A DNA stretch of 64,000 bases, taken from positions 186,001 through 250,000 of the forward strand of contig JASVEC010000044.1 of assembly GCA_030770535.1 (NCBI GenBank). The letters run 5' to 3'. Below the pieces are notes generated by a model. That model ran no database searches. It was not told where the DNA came from and saw nothing but the letters and a program-made list of their open reading frames with translations. The stretch is from Batkoa obscura (Eukaryota > Entomophthoromycota > Entomophthoromycetes > Entomophthorales > Batkoaceae). Positions 23,822 through 35,814 of this stretch are shown here, piece by piece (positions within the stretch are counted from its first letter, which is position 1; each line of letters starts with the position of its first letter). The position numbers were made by a program, and so were the translations under genes.

Positions 23822-24747
23822 TTACATTTCCCCACATTCACTAATAATTACTGGAAGTGTAGGTTTATTATTAGCTCCAGTAGATATATTTTCAATTTTT
23901 CTTAAAGTCAATAAACCATCAATTATTTTACCAAAGACTACATGTTTCCCATCTAAAAATTCACATTTTGTACAAGTGATAAAGAACTATTTAGAATGTT
24001 GGTAAATGGTGTACAGAGAAACAAAGGAATATTAAAAACTTACTTGACACCCGTTAGTATTTGGTCCACTATTAGCCTATAAAAAAGGATAATATTAAAA
24101 ATTAAATCCATTAATTTATTTATAACAAATCAGCTTACCATAGATAATAAACCTGGTCCATCGTGTTTTAATTGAAAATTTTCATCTTCAAATTTATCCC
24201 CATAAATCGAAAATGAGCCAGTACCATCACCCTAAAATTAATATTAATAAGAATATTATGAATTCTCTTATTATAGCTTGTTTTATTCCATCTTGTTTCA
24301 TTTTAATAGTTAATTATTGAATTTTGTTAATCTTACTTTTAAAAAATCCCCACCTTGGACCATAAAATCTTTAATTACTCTATAAAATTGATAGGGTTTA
24401 ATTGAATTTCTATATACGCTTTGTTTTTAATCTAAAATCTTACCTATGAAATATGGCATTTTTAAACCCCATAGGTTGATTATCAATTCTAAAGTATTTC
24501 ATTAACGCATCTCTCTTTATCAATGCTTAATTTTATTACCTATGCTCTCCAGTACATAATTGTCTATTTTTTATTTAAAATAGTTAAAAGGTTAAACTCA
24601 TTATTTAAAAAGTAATTAATTCAAATTTAAAAATTACCGAAAGTTTTCTGCTGTTTTAGGTACAACATCTTTAAATAATTCCATTTTAATACGGCCTGCT
24701 GAAGTACCTCCGATACTTATATCAAAAAATACAACTGGGTTGGTCAT
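23822..24747 (-). CDS. PPIH: Cyclophilin H-type peptidyl-prolyl isomerase (U4/U6 snRNP)
   Basis: Cyclophilin that catalyses cis-trans isomerisation of X-Pro bonds. The family member with [20 protein letters not shown] at its start, [15 protein letters not shown] in the active-site region and the ending [16 protein letters not shown] is cyclophilin H, which binds the PRP4/PRP3 proteins of the U4/U6 snRNP. Exons in order: start to [12 protein letters not shown]; a variable exon with [23 protein letters not shown] in place of the usual KDG-GYKGSTFHR; then [22 protein letters not shown], the [10 protein letters not shown] exon, and a last exon containing [20 protein letters not shown]. Catalytic Arg (FHR) and Phe-Met-Gln positions are kept. 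About six short introns. Confidence 0.93.
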
Positions 24748-25008
24748 AATTTATCGTCAATTCTTTTATAAAATTAAACAAAAGAAAAGTTCAAAAAAAG
24801 TTCAAAATTTTTATATTAAAATCAACAAATAATAATAAATGGTTTAAAACCAATAGTAACTTCTATAAAAAAATAATTTATTTCAAATTATTCCATTCAT
24901 TTTTTTCAATATCAAAAAACATAAATAAGGGAGAAGCTACAAATAATTTTAATTTAATACAATACTATCTTTCACTTAAATTTCCCAAAAATCTATCTTT
25001 TTTTCTTA

Positions 25009-25621
25009 TTAAATACTCTTAACAAGTTCATTAATATTTTTAGCACCTTCTTCAATCTTATCATTTTCTTCAGCTCCATTTTCGCCCTTTTGAACTAAGA
25101 TAACCGAAGTAGATCTTTTAGTATCAACAGCTGCACCTAAAGATTCTCTGGATGGTACAAAACAATAAGCAATATTATTATCTTCACATAAGATTGGTAA
25201 ATGACTGATTACATCATCTGGTGAGATATTACCGGCAATTAAACATACACTAATAATTAAATTATTATATATTATTATAAATATTACTTTTCTTATAACT
25301 TACCCAGTCTTTCCTTTACGAATGGCTTTAACTACTTCTTTAACACCACGAGCAACTCTCTTATGTTTATGAACTAAAAATATTAATAACTTAAACCTTA
25401 TTGACTTGATTATTTTTATTACCTTTATTAGCTAACTTTAATAATTTTTTAGATAATTTAGGAGTAGCTAAAGGTTGAGCAATTTTAGAAATAAATAAAT
25501 TTTTATCCCATTCTAAATCACCAGCTTCATTTTCAGTAGTAGCTTCAGTAGTTGGTAAATCTAAAACGACTTTTTCTTTCTTTTCTTTCTTTTCTTTATG
25601 TTCTTTCTTAACTTTACCCAT
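25009..25621 (-). CDS. NHP2: NHP2, L7Ae-family core protein of H/ACA snoRNPs
   Basis: RNA-binding subunit of H/ACA snoRNPs (pseudouridylation of rRNA and snRNA; also telomerase RNA). The ATG at 25621 is preferred to the upstream one at 25654 because the basic start MGKVKKEHKEKKEKK follows it. IAQPLATPKLSKKLLKLANK is the typical NHP2 entry to the L7Ae fold. The next exon gives RVARGVKEVVKAIRKG and the last exon IAGNISPDDVISHLPILCED followed by FVPSRESLGAA, all conserved. A short acidic C-terminal tail (KGENGAEENDKIEEG) ends at 25009. Two introns. Length is near the family norm. Confidence 0.93.
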
Positions 25622-26393
25622 TTTGACTTGTTTATTAAGTGAATAAAATCTCAAGCTTTAAGTTTGTTAGTTTTATTTGATTATTACAAGGATTATTCTA
25701 TCAGTCTTGGACAAAATTATGGGAATTTCTAAGATTGAATTTGGGCTGAAGGGATTTTTTTAAGTTGCAAAAAAGGAATTGCAAACATAGAAATTTTGCA
25801 TTCCCTACATTGTGTTAGATTACTGGAAAATTATTGACTGAATTGTTTAATTTTAATATTACTCTTCATAATCTTCTAGCTATTTTTTAATAAAATACTT
25901 CATTTTAAAACAGCATCAAATATGATCATATATGAAAGTTAAGATTACAAAATCTAATAATAATAAAATATTTATTTAATCATTTTCAACCGTATTTATA
26001 CTTCTTAGAACACTTAATATCCAGTAGTTATATGTTTATCACTATATTATATAGTATCAATGGATATGTAATAAGGAAATCAATTAGTAATAATCACGTA
26101 GTATTTTAAAGGCTATAAGGTTTATTTTTCAGAAGCTAGCAATAGTTGACTTAATTAAACTTTAATGGACAGTAATAGTATCAAATATATTTTTAACAAA
26201 GTATTAAAAAGGATACTTGAATTTATTTTAGATACAAAAGTTATAACCTACTTAATTGTTATTATTACAATTAATACTACCTTTTATAACAAATAATTTT
26301 TACTATAAAAAGATTAGCCTATCATATCTCACGTATAAAACAATACTAAAAATAGATTTAAATACAATCGATAGCATTTATTGATTAAAAACT
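25622..26393. other. Spacer between NHP2 and Mn-SOD
   Basis: AT-rich; NHP2 promoter on the left and Mn-SOD 3' region on the right. No other content recognised. Confidence 0.45.
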
Positions 26394-27342
26394 CTAAGCC
26401 TTATGAGCTTCATTGAATCTTTGCTCCACATCTTTCCAGTTAACAATTTGCCAGATAGCTTTTAAGTAGTCTGGTCTTACATTTTTATATTGAAGATAAT
26501 AAGCCTATTAGAAATTGAATAAATATTAACATTAAATAGTTTAATACTAGAACTTACATGTTCCCAAACATCAACACCAAGGAGAGGGATATGTGCTAAT
26601 AAAATTATAAATAAACAGCTAATACTAACAAAAATTAAAAAACTTACAAGTTAATGGATCTTGATTTGGTAAAGCAATGATTTCTAATTTCTTGTTTTCT
26701 TTGTTGTAACCCTAAAAAACATAAATATTCTATAATCATATTAAATCCTATTGAACTCACCAACCAACCCCAACCAGAGCCTTGAACGGCGGCAGTTTGA
26801 GTGTTAAATTTTGTAATAAACTTATCCAAAGAACCAAATTCTTTTTCAATAGCTTGTTTTAAAGCACCTAATAAATAATTGTATAAAATAAACCTTTAAA
26901 ATAAAGTAAAAAATAAAAAATTATTACCATCATTAAGTTGACCACCACCATTCTTAATTGGTGTTAAATTTTGCCAAAAGATAGAATGATTGATATGACC
27001 GCCACCATTAAATTTAAGGGCAGATTGTAAAGCAATTTGTGATTTGATATCATTTTGATGAAGAGCTTCTTGGTATTTTTCTTCAGCTACGTTTAAGTTA
27101 GTAACATAAGTGTTATGATGTTTTGAGTGATGAAGCTGCATAATTTCGGCTGAAATTACAGGTTCTAAGGCCTAAAGATAAGCTGTGTTATCGTTTTATA
27201 GTATATTTAGTTAACAATATTAGCTTACGTTATAATCATATGGTAAGTCAGGTAACGTGTGTTTAGTACGGGTGGAAGTGAGACTTGAATAACTTGGTAA
27301 TTTTACCTTAGTAACTAATTGTTTGTAATTTGTTAAACCCAT
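26394..27342 (-). CDS. SOD2: Manganese superoxide dismutase, mitochondrial type
   Basis: Converts superoxide to hydrogen peroxide and oxygen. A short basic/hydroxylated leader ([20 protein letters not shown]) precedes [12 protein letters not shown] and fits a mitochondrial presequence. Metal ligands are visible: His in [13 protein letters not shown], His in [10 protein letters not shown], and Asp plus His in [22 protein letters not shown] and the three-glycine FNGGGH fit Mn- rather than Fe-type enzymes. The protein ends [18 protein letters not shown]. About six short introns split the gene. Confidence 0.94.
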
Positions 27343-27850
27343 CTTTTGTTTTATTTATTTGTTGATAATTGAAATTTATAACGAAAAGTATTTATTTTAA
27401 GTTGTTTATATACTTTTTTATGTTCATTATTTAATTATTTCTCAATAGTTTTTTAGTAAGCTGATGTCATCTTTTGATTATCTCATCCAATCGTTATTGT
27501 AATTCGTTTTTATTTTTTTTGGTCAATTATTAATTCAAATTGTTATATTGAAGTATATTATTTTTATTATTTATTACCAATATAACTACTATTTTCGAAT
27601 AAAAATTTTAACAAAGCCAAAATCTTTAATGATATAAGAACTATTAACCGAATTTTTTATAGAATTCATCAATGTCTTTTGGGTTTTTTTACAATATACA
27701 CTTTGTGTATAATTTACTGATAAAATAAAAATTAATTTAATTGGTCAAAATCAATTTTTCGAAATTCAAATTATAACCCGATCAGATAAAAAATCATCTT
27801 TTAACTGTAAGAAATATATCGATAAGCCTATAGAACAACAACAATAGAAG
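27343..27850. other. Divergent promoter region of Mn-SOD and BCS1
   Basis: About 0.5 kb between two divergently transcribed genes for mitochondrial proteins. AT-rich; no motif stands out. Shared regulation is possible but only inferred from the layout. Confidence 0.4.
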
Positions 27851-29230
27851 ATGTTCGACAATTTAATCGATAGTTTGAGCAACAACCCCTACTTTTCTGC
27901 AGGCTTTGGTTTAGTAGGTGTAGGTTTTGGTTTAACTGTAGCTAAGCAAGGCTCTCAATTAGGTTATATGTATCTAAAACGACGCATGCTTATACAACTA
28001 GAAATTACAAGTAAAGATAAGTCATATCCTTGGTTGTTAAATTGGTTGAGTTTACAAAAAGAACAACATATTCATCAACTATCTATTGAAACTAGTTTTA
28101 AGCAACATAACAATGGTTCAGTAATGACGAAATTTAACTTCGTACCTGGTCCAGGCCAACATTTTTTTAATTATAAAGGTGCCTGGTTTCAAGTTAAAAG
28201 ACAAAGGGAAAATAAACTAGTTGATTTAACCTCAGGCGCTCCATGGGAAACTATTACAATTACTACATTAACGAGAGATAAAAAGTTTGTTTTTGAATTA
28301 TTGGATAAAGCAAGAGAATTGGCTCTATCAAAACAAATGGGCAAAACTGTTATTTATTCAAGTTATGGACCAGAATGGAGACCTTTTGGTCAACCTAGAA
28401 AAAAGAAACCGATTAACTCAGTAATTTTAAAAGATAATCAAAGTGATAGAATTGTAAAAGATGTTAAAGAATTTTTATTAAATGAAAAATGGTATAATGA
28501 TAGAGGTAACTTAATAATATAATTGTATAAATAATGTATAAACAATATACTAATAACTATGTAAAGGTATCCCTTATAGAAGAGGCTATTTATTATATGG
28601 TCCACCCGGTACAGGAAAATCCAGTTTTATTCAAGGTTTAGCGGGAGAATTGGATTATAATATATGTTTATTAAATTTAAGTGAAAGAGGATTGACGGAT
28701 GATCGATTAAACCATTTGATGACAGTTGTACCAGAAAGAAGTATATTATTATTAGAAGATATTGATGCTGCTTTTAATCAAAGAGAACAAACTACAAAAC
28801 AAGGGTAATTTATCTTATAATAGGTTAATAATAGAGTAGAATAATAATATCTGTTAGTTATCAATCCATGGTCACTTTCTCAGGCTTATTAAATGCTTTA
28901 GACGGAGTAGGCGCAGCTGAAGAAAGGATAATATTTATGACAACTAATCATATTGAAAAATTAGATACTGCGTTAATAAGACCGGGTAGAGTAGACTTAA
29001 AAGAATATTTTGGACATGTTAATGAAGCTCAATTGATTAACTTGTTTTTAAGATTTTACCCTAATGAAAAAGAATTAGCTTTGAAATTTAAGGAAAAACT
29101 GTTTACTTATAAGGAAAAGGATATAGATGAGGAAGTTAGACTTTCAGCAGCAGCTTTACAAGGTCACTTTGTGAGATTTAAGGATTCTCCGGTTGAGGCT
29201 TTAGAGAATATTAATTTGTTGATAAAATAA
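27851..29230 (+). CDS. BCS1: BCS1-type mitochondrial AAA ATPase
   Basis: Inner-membrane AAA translocase that inserts the Rieske iron-sulfur protein into respiratory complex III. Exons 27851-28505, 28567-28804 and 28858-29230 total 421 residues, the usual BCS1 length. The N-terminus has one transmembrane segment ([19 protein letters not shown], about residues 13-31) followed by basic residues that act as internal import signal. The BCS1-specific region follows ([38 protein letters not shown]). AAA motifs: Walker A GPPGTGKS, Walker [13 protein letters not shown], sensor FMTTNH and arginine finger RPGRVD. No defects seen. Confidence 0.95.
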
Positions 29231-29647
29231 GTTTATGAGAGTTTATTATTGAAAAAAATGAATTAGAGTTGTAATAAATTAAATTTAAACTGTAAGAAAA
29301 TGATTGTAATATAAAGCTCTATAAATAGTTTAAATGTAGAATTTATACATTTGTAAAATGAAGATATTTTTTATTAATTATCCTTTTTTGCTATTTTTCT
29401 AAAATTATAAAGTAATTGACCAATACAGCTGTCGAAACTTGGATATGTACTAGTTAACTGTTCATCTTAAAATGAAAATTAGATTAGCAAGCTTCAAATC
29501 AACATAATGCAACAAATAATTAATAAAACTCATTATTTGTCAACACATATTGGAACTTGAATAGTTCCATTAGTTAATTAATTTATAATTTTAAAAAAAT
29601 AGTAAAAAAGGAGAATTGGTAAAAAATATTCCTAAGTACTATTGACA

Positions 29648-29751
29648 TAAGGGGATATATTTTTTTGTTTAAGAATTCACTAACAATCTTTCCACTCAAA
29701 TAGCGCTTAAAAAATGGAAAAAGTAATGAAGTGAAAAGAACATCCCCATAT
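29648..29751 (+). mobile_element. MITE copy 2
   Basis: Well-preserved copy in the orientation with TTTAAGAATT then CACTCAAATAGCGCTTAAAA then TGGAAAAAGTAATGAA. Ends AGGGGATATATTT and ACATCCCCA with TA on both sides (CATA / TATT). Confidence 0.85.
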
Positions 29752-29922
29752 TGTAATATTAAAAAATGGAGCTTATTTGTAGTATGATTATATTTAGTTA
29801 TTATACAATATATTTTTAATAAAGTCTATATACTATAAATGAGCATGGATGTAATATTCACCTATCATAAAATGTTTTTTATTTTTATTTCTCTATCACA
29901 AAATATAAGATCAATATGAAGA

Positions 29923-30028
29923 TGTGGGAGTGTTTTTTTTGACTTCATTATTTTTTCCATTTTTTAAGCGCTATTTGAGTGGAAAGATTATTAGTAAAAT
30001 TCTTAAATACAAAAATACATTCCCATAT
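29923..30028 (-). mobile_element. MITE copy 3
   Basis: Reverse-orientation copy: GACTTCATTA, TTTTTTAAGCGCTATTTGAG, TTCTTAAATACAAAAATACA, ending TTCCCATA. It lies about 170 bp from copy 2 in the opposite direction. Confidence 0.85.
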
Positions 30029-30339
30029 AACTATAACATATAAGCAAGTCAAAGTATTACTAGTAAATTACTACTCTATCTTCTTACCTTTAAATTTGAG
30101 TTCCTTGAACCACTTTATTACTCCTTTACTTTGCGCTTTTTTCCTATCTCTTTTAATTTCACTTTGTAACATTATCTTATCCTAATATAGTCCATGATTT
30201 AAATAAATATTATTTGTTTTAGGTAAATGAGAAATTAAGAACCTTGATTTTTATTAATATTTAAAATAATCCTATACTACAAATATAACATATACTAAAA
30301 TAATAAAAAATAAAGATGACTTTTATTTCAATTTATAAA

Positions 30340-31259
30340 TTAATATTGTCCTTGGTTATTATTATACCCACCTTGGCCTTGATTAGCATAGCCTGGTTGA
30401 TTACCACCACCATAATGTTGTTGTTGACCTTGATTTTGATTTAATTGTTGATTTTCACCACCTTCTTTCTTATTATAATGATCATAAGCCATTTTAGCAC
30501 CAGCAGCGAGAGCACCAGTAGCAAGTACACCACCAGCTACACCACCAGCAACCTAGGTTAAAGAGTTAAGTAAACTAAATGTGTTGTAATTTAACATAAA
30601 TCTTACTTTCATATTATCTTCCATAGTTCTTGCATTTGGATCATAACCATCTGGGAAGTTACCCTAGTTAATAAAATATTAGTATAAGATATAAAATAAA
30701 AATTATTTTTTACTTGAATGAATTTTATAAACAAATGAACTTCACCATGAGATTTAGAACCTTTACCAATGGTATACCAAGCATCAGCAGAACCACTTTG
30801 TAATATACCTTCTAATGGAATAGTAGTTTTACCAATTAAATCATCTTTAACGTTATCTTGATCATAAACTTCTAATATAAGTTCTTTAAAGGAATCAGTT
30901 AAACCGCTATAGTAAATCAAGAGTATTAATATGCATTGGTAATAATTATTATTATTGTATTATTATTTACAGTCTAAAAGTTTGGTTCCATTGACATTCT
31001 TTACCAGCTTTCTTTTTAATTTCAGTCATAAATTTATTATTACCACATTTGATAAGGACATATGGGTCGTTAGATCCTAATCAATATAATTAATAAACAT
31101 TCTTTATTATTAAAATATCTCCAACTTACCAAACATTCCATCTTCATTTTTTAATTCACGAGCAGCAACTAATTAACATAATTAATATTAATATATTAAT
31201 ATATTAATATATACGAGCAATAAACACTTACTAACACTAACTTCCAAAGTTCCTTGCAT
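30340..31259 (-). CDS. C2-domain protein with Gly-zipper and Gln/Gly-rich tail (copy B)
   Basis: Inverted paralogue of the gene at 19634-20608 with the same six-exon plan. C2 domain landmarks: the MQGTLEVSV start, SNDPYVLIKCG, ECQWNQTF, LTDSFKELILEVYDQDNVKD, DLIGKTTIPLEGILQSGSAD. The membrane-like stretch VAGGVAGGVLATGALAAGAKM and AYDHYNKKEGGENQQLNQNQ follow. The tail is shorter than in copy A (one GGYNNNQGQY-type end instead of three GGYGGQQ repeats). Calcium-loop acidic residues are kept. Two amino-acid replacement clusters (DQDNVKD for DQDAMAD) show the copies have diverged but remain open. Confidence 0.88.
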
Positions 31260-31334
31260 TTTTATTATAATATTAATTTTAATATACAAATAATATTTTC
31301 AATAATTAAATTTCTTTTTTTACTTCTCCTATCC

Positions 31335-31381
31335 TTTATATCCCTTATTTTTAAATAATTTCAAAGTTTAAACTTACGTCA
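31335..31381 (-). promoter_or_regulatory. Promoter of C2 gene B: CRE/ATF-like site plus TATA box
   Basis: On the minus strand TGACGTAAG (31373-31381) precedes GGGATATAAAGG (about 31332-31343), and the ATG follows at 31259. The pair matches the order and rough spacing at copy A, although most bases between have changed. Confidence 0.58.
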
Positions 31382-34300
31382 CTCATTGATTTCATTAGTT
31401 AAAACCTTGACGAAATTTAGACATCAGATGTAAAATTATCTCAAACGTCATAACTTCATTTGAAATAAATTTGATACTTGTTCAAAATAAACTTGATTAG
31501 TGCTTACTTTCAATCTGATAGTTCAAGTCAAGTCAGATTTGTTTTGAGTAAACATCAAATTTATTTTAAATAGAATTAATGGAAGGAACTTGAGTGGGAA
31601 GATTTGCCCAAAATCAATAACGAATTTTTACACAATCAAAAATTTGTTGGTAGTTTTATACAAATTGTAAATGAAAAATGTTATATTTTATATTTGGAGA
31701 TGTATTTATATTTAACAATTTTACTAGCAATTTTTCCATCCAAATAGCGCTTGAAGATGGAAAAGGTAATGAAATCAAAAAATATCCCCATTTGATAGTT
31801 GAAAAATCATAGTAGTATTTTTATAGTTTTTAAAAATAAAAATTTATTATTTCGATTGTCAATTGTTAACTGTTATTTTAAGTATCTATATAATCTCACC
31901 ATTTGTATGATAATATTTATTCTATTATATTAATTAACTCGATATTATTAATGTGTTTTTTTATGAAGTAGCTATAAATTATTATTTATTTAAATTTTAC
32001 AATCAAGTTTTTTTTAAATAATTTATTTTTATTATCTTTAATGTTTGTGTTTAGTATTTAACATCCACTTTTAATATGATTAGTAAATATAAAAACCTTT
32101 TACTTTGTACTATAATATTATAAAGTTTGATTACCAATAAAAGTATAATAGTAGATAGTAATATTAATTTAGATAGATTTCATTAAAAGAGTTAAACTTA
32201 AAATTACATTTATGCTAATATTAAACTTTATGAAAAATCGATGTCATAAAGGCTGGTTTAATTACTATTTAAATTTAAAAACTCATGATATGAAATTAAA
32301 GTAGTTAAACTATTTAAACAATTAAAAAGTTCCACTACACTTTAATTCAATACAACAGTCTCGAAAAAATATTATATTTAATATATATAAACCTAAACAA
32401 CATGGCTAAAAATATATAAGGGTAACTGTTTATTCTATTCTTAAAGTGACTTGAATAATAAATTAATATTATTCTTCATAATTTATTAATTCGATGAATT
32501 CTACTATTATGAATAATTCTAAAAATAGCAACGTTACTAATATACTACAAGTTGTAGCATAATGACTACCATTATTTATTTGTATAATGTTAATACATTT
32601 TAAAGCTTCCAATTACTACAAGGTACATCATCTATTGTGCAAGAAGAGAGTCACGTTTTATTTTAGTTCTTTATTGTTTCTGCTTTCAAATTCAAGTACT
32701 AACCCGTACAAAGATCCTCGATCTATCGTATGTCAATTGTACTTTTATTATACGTAAAAAGACCACTTATTATATAAAAGATACAAATTAACTATTGTAT
32801 AATTTTTTCACTAGTCTGTATATAGATTTTTACATATTTATCTTAATTTTTGTATCATAGTTTTTTAAATCTCACCGATTCCAAATTAGGTACTACAATG
32901 ACCCAGTTTTTTTTACTATCCGCAAATATTTATAAATAATACAAGAATTACTATAAAGATCAGGTTTTTTGCCACAAAGCAGACGTTTACTTACTCAATT
33001 TAATAATAAGGGTACCTTTACATTAGAACGTATAGTATGGTTGGTACCATTTTATTTTTACTCAAAAAACAATAGGCTTTTATTTTATTTTGTGTTAATA
33101 GTTATTAAAATACAAATCTTACACAAATTAAATGTTACAACTGATTATTGCCCATTTCTTTGTACTTGGTAATTTCATAGCGTAATAAATAGTATTTTCG
33201 TAGGCCTTATACTATCCTGGAAATAAAATATAACATTCCCCGAAATTTATTGGGTTTTGTGTAATTTACAATTGTGTTATTTGATATAACTTGAGTCATA
33301 AAGTTAGTAAAGATGAACGTAATAATATAAGTATTCTTGTATATAATATTTTTGAATAGCGTATAAATTCATATTGATATTATATAAAAAGTAGCATTTT
33401 TTAAATTTTCAAATTTTTTTGATATTATATACTATAATTATGAGATAAATCTATACGGAAATTGTGTTATTTACAAATTAACTCTAATCAAAAGTGTTAT
33501 AAAATTCATTCAAGGTTTATCAAATTTACTAAAATATTAAAAATAAGAACCAGATTATCATTTAACGCGGATCTTATAGCCCGAGTTTTTTTCGAAAAAA
33601 TTTAAAGCTGTTCCAGGAATTATTGGGCTTCTTTTTAGCAACTATTATTAATCATCCTTTTAATATCTAGATAGAGTATTGAATAAAGCAAATAAACTTT
33701 TAAATCATTTTCATGGCTTTATTATTGCAAATTATTCTAACTTTTGTATTAACAGTAATTTAAAGATAATAGATCAATAGATGAAAAAATATATTAAAAT
33801 AGTAGATCACTGTTTTTAAAGTTGGGAGGTTCTTTAGGCCGAAATTTTCGTTCTAAAAATTAAATTATGCCGTTTGCAATCCATTCGATCAAAATTTGCA
33901 TAGAAATTACTGCTAACTTTATTTTAGTCAATATTATTCAGCTATTAAAATCTCTTTAGGACAAAGGGTAGTTTCAGACCCGTAAGTTGTATTGTATTGT
34001 ATTTTCTATTATTTAAACTAACTATATAATAACTGCGTCATAAAATAAATTGCTATTAACATAGTATATTATTTACTATTATTACTATAAATCTTATATT
34101 TTTATTTAAAGATTATTAATACATTTTTATTTTTATTTTTAAATATCTTTATAAATATTTAAATACAATTTATATAAGACTATAAGGGTCAAAAGGGGCA
34201 CATATAACATAGAAATACAGGTTATAATTCGTATACTACCTTATTATCTATGATTATAACATTATTGTTATTATATATTATAGATCTGTATAGAATTTTT

Positions 34301-35671
34301 TTTAAAAAATTTAGCATAAAATAATTATTGTATTTATATATTAAATAACACTTGATTTATTTACTCTCTCAAATGCTATATACAATATATTTCATTTACT
34401 TATGATTATAATAAATACATTTCATATATAGTAAGTTGATTATTATATATAAATAGGTTATTAAATGGATATAACTATTATAATGTTACATAAATTCAAT
34501 GAAAAGGGTAAATGGATCCAGAACAATTAAATCCATGATCAAAAAATCGCTTAAAGTTTCCCACCACTAAAAATAATAAAGCTAAAAAATTATTAGGCAA
34601 AATTTCCATTTAGAATGTTCATCTAAAAATAAAATTTCATCTGACCAATAATAGTCTTTAGCCTTCTATTGAAGCACAAACACTCGCTTTAAGCCAGGAT
34701 CTCATTACAATAGCTAATTCTTCAATTAATAACTTATTAAATGCACTTTATAATCGAATTTTCGTTTTAAACCAAAATAAATTAGTTATTTATGGTTCAT
34801 CATAATATACAGATACATAAAATATTTAAGTGATGTTATCAATGTAATTGAAGATATATGAAAGATATATTCAAGCCACTTTTGTTTCAGACTTCTATTT
34901 AGTAAGTTGTTATTAAGAATTCTTCAAACAACGGGTATTATAACGATAGTATTAAGCCTAACGAATTTTAGAAGGAATTTCTTGAAATAAAAAGAATACT
35001 TACTGATTTTAATACATGACGTTAATGAAAGGGATTCTTACCATGAGATATGAATTCAAAGAGTAAAATTAAAACTAGAAAATGAAATAGATGTAAAACT
35101 TTGAAAAGTATATTGCGCTGCAAATATACAATATTTAAATTGATATGTAACTTAATATAGAGTAGTCTTTGAGGAATAAAAGATAAATGAAATCAAACTA
35201 TTACGATCATTTTTTAACTTTATCTACTTTTCCGGATTCCGATATGACCAATATTTCCCGATATTTTTGCTTTATATAATATCTTGTACTTAATTACCAT
35301 AAATTTTACATCCAAGATACAAAATTTATCTCTTAGTATTATTACAATAAATAGTACGCCTTAAGGCTAATAAATACAAACATAAGCCATAAAGGTAACT
35401 AATAAACCACATTCTTAAATTAGTGGTGTAAACTAAATAAGGGAATTCAACACGCTAATAAGGTTTAGGAATATTCCTATCATCTGATCTTAATCTGGAA
35501 ATAATCTCTATTCTATTTTCCAATTTCTAATTAAGCAACCAATTATCTCATAGGGCAATCAAGTTAATGTTAATTTGGTAATAGCTCACTGTTCTTACAG
35601 TTAATTTACTACTGGTGCAATTAATTTACATTAATAAATAATTTTCAGAGGTTAAATCTGACTATCAAAAG
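31382..35671. other. Long spacer, one MITE, no supported gene
   Basis: About 4.3 kb of AT-rich sequence. It contains MITE copy 4 (31691-31793). A plus-strand stretch at about 34660-34795 reads PSIEAQTLALSQDLITIANS and continues open to IYGSS, which may be a remnant exon, but I have no family for it. The frame at 32969-33172 looks like chance. Confidence 0.45.
31691..31793 (+). mobile_element. MITE copy 4
   Basis: Diverged copy: TTGGAGATGTATTT start, ACTAGCAATTTTTCCATC, CAAATAGCGCTTGAAGATGG core, AAAGGTAATGAAATCAAA and ATATCCCCA end. Confidence 0.82.
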
Positions 35672-35680
35672 TATAAAAAG
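35672..35680 (+). promoter_or_regulatory. TATA box of the H+-ATPase gene
   Basis: TATAAAAAG about 140 bases upstream of the ATG at 35815, in a region lacking other TATAAA matches at a suitable distance. It fits the strong, highly codon-biased gene that follows. Confidence 0.5.
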
Positions 35681-35814
35681 GAAAGAAAATCCAAATTAAA
35701 AATTTAAATCTTTCTATTTTATTTTATTTTTAAAGGTCAACTGTTAAGGTTAAATCTTAATAGATAGTCAAGTACTAAACATAATATATAATTAATAGTT
35801 GATTCTTTTCAAAA

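Larger units (their letters stand above)
29231..30339. other. Spacer with two MITE copies between BCS1 and C2 gene B
   Basis: Convergent-gene spacer. It holds two oppositely oriented copies of the 104-bp element (29648-29751 and 29923-30028), listed separately; otherwise AT-rich and empty. Confidence 0.5.

Noticed and set aside
34660-34795. Open stretch reading PSIEAQTLALSQDLITIANS and onward
   Set aside because: Composition looks coding-like but no family, start or flanking exons could be found, so it is mentioned only as a possible remnant.
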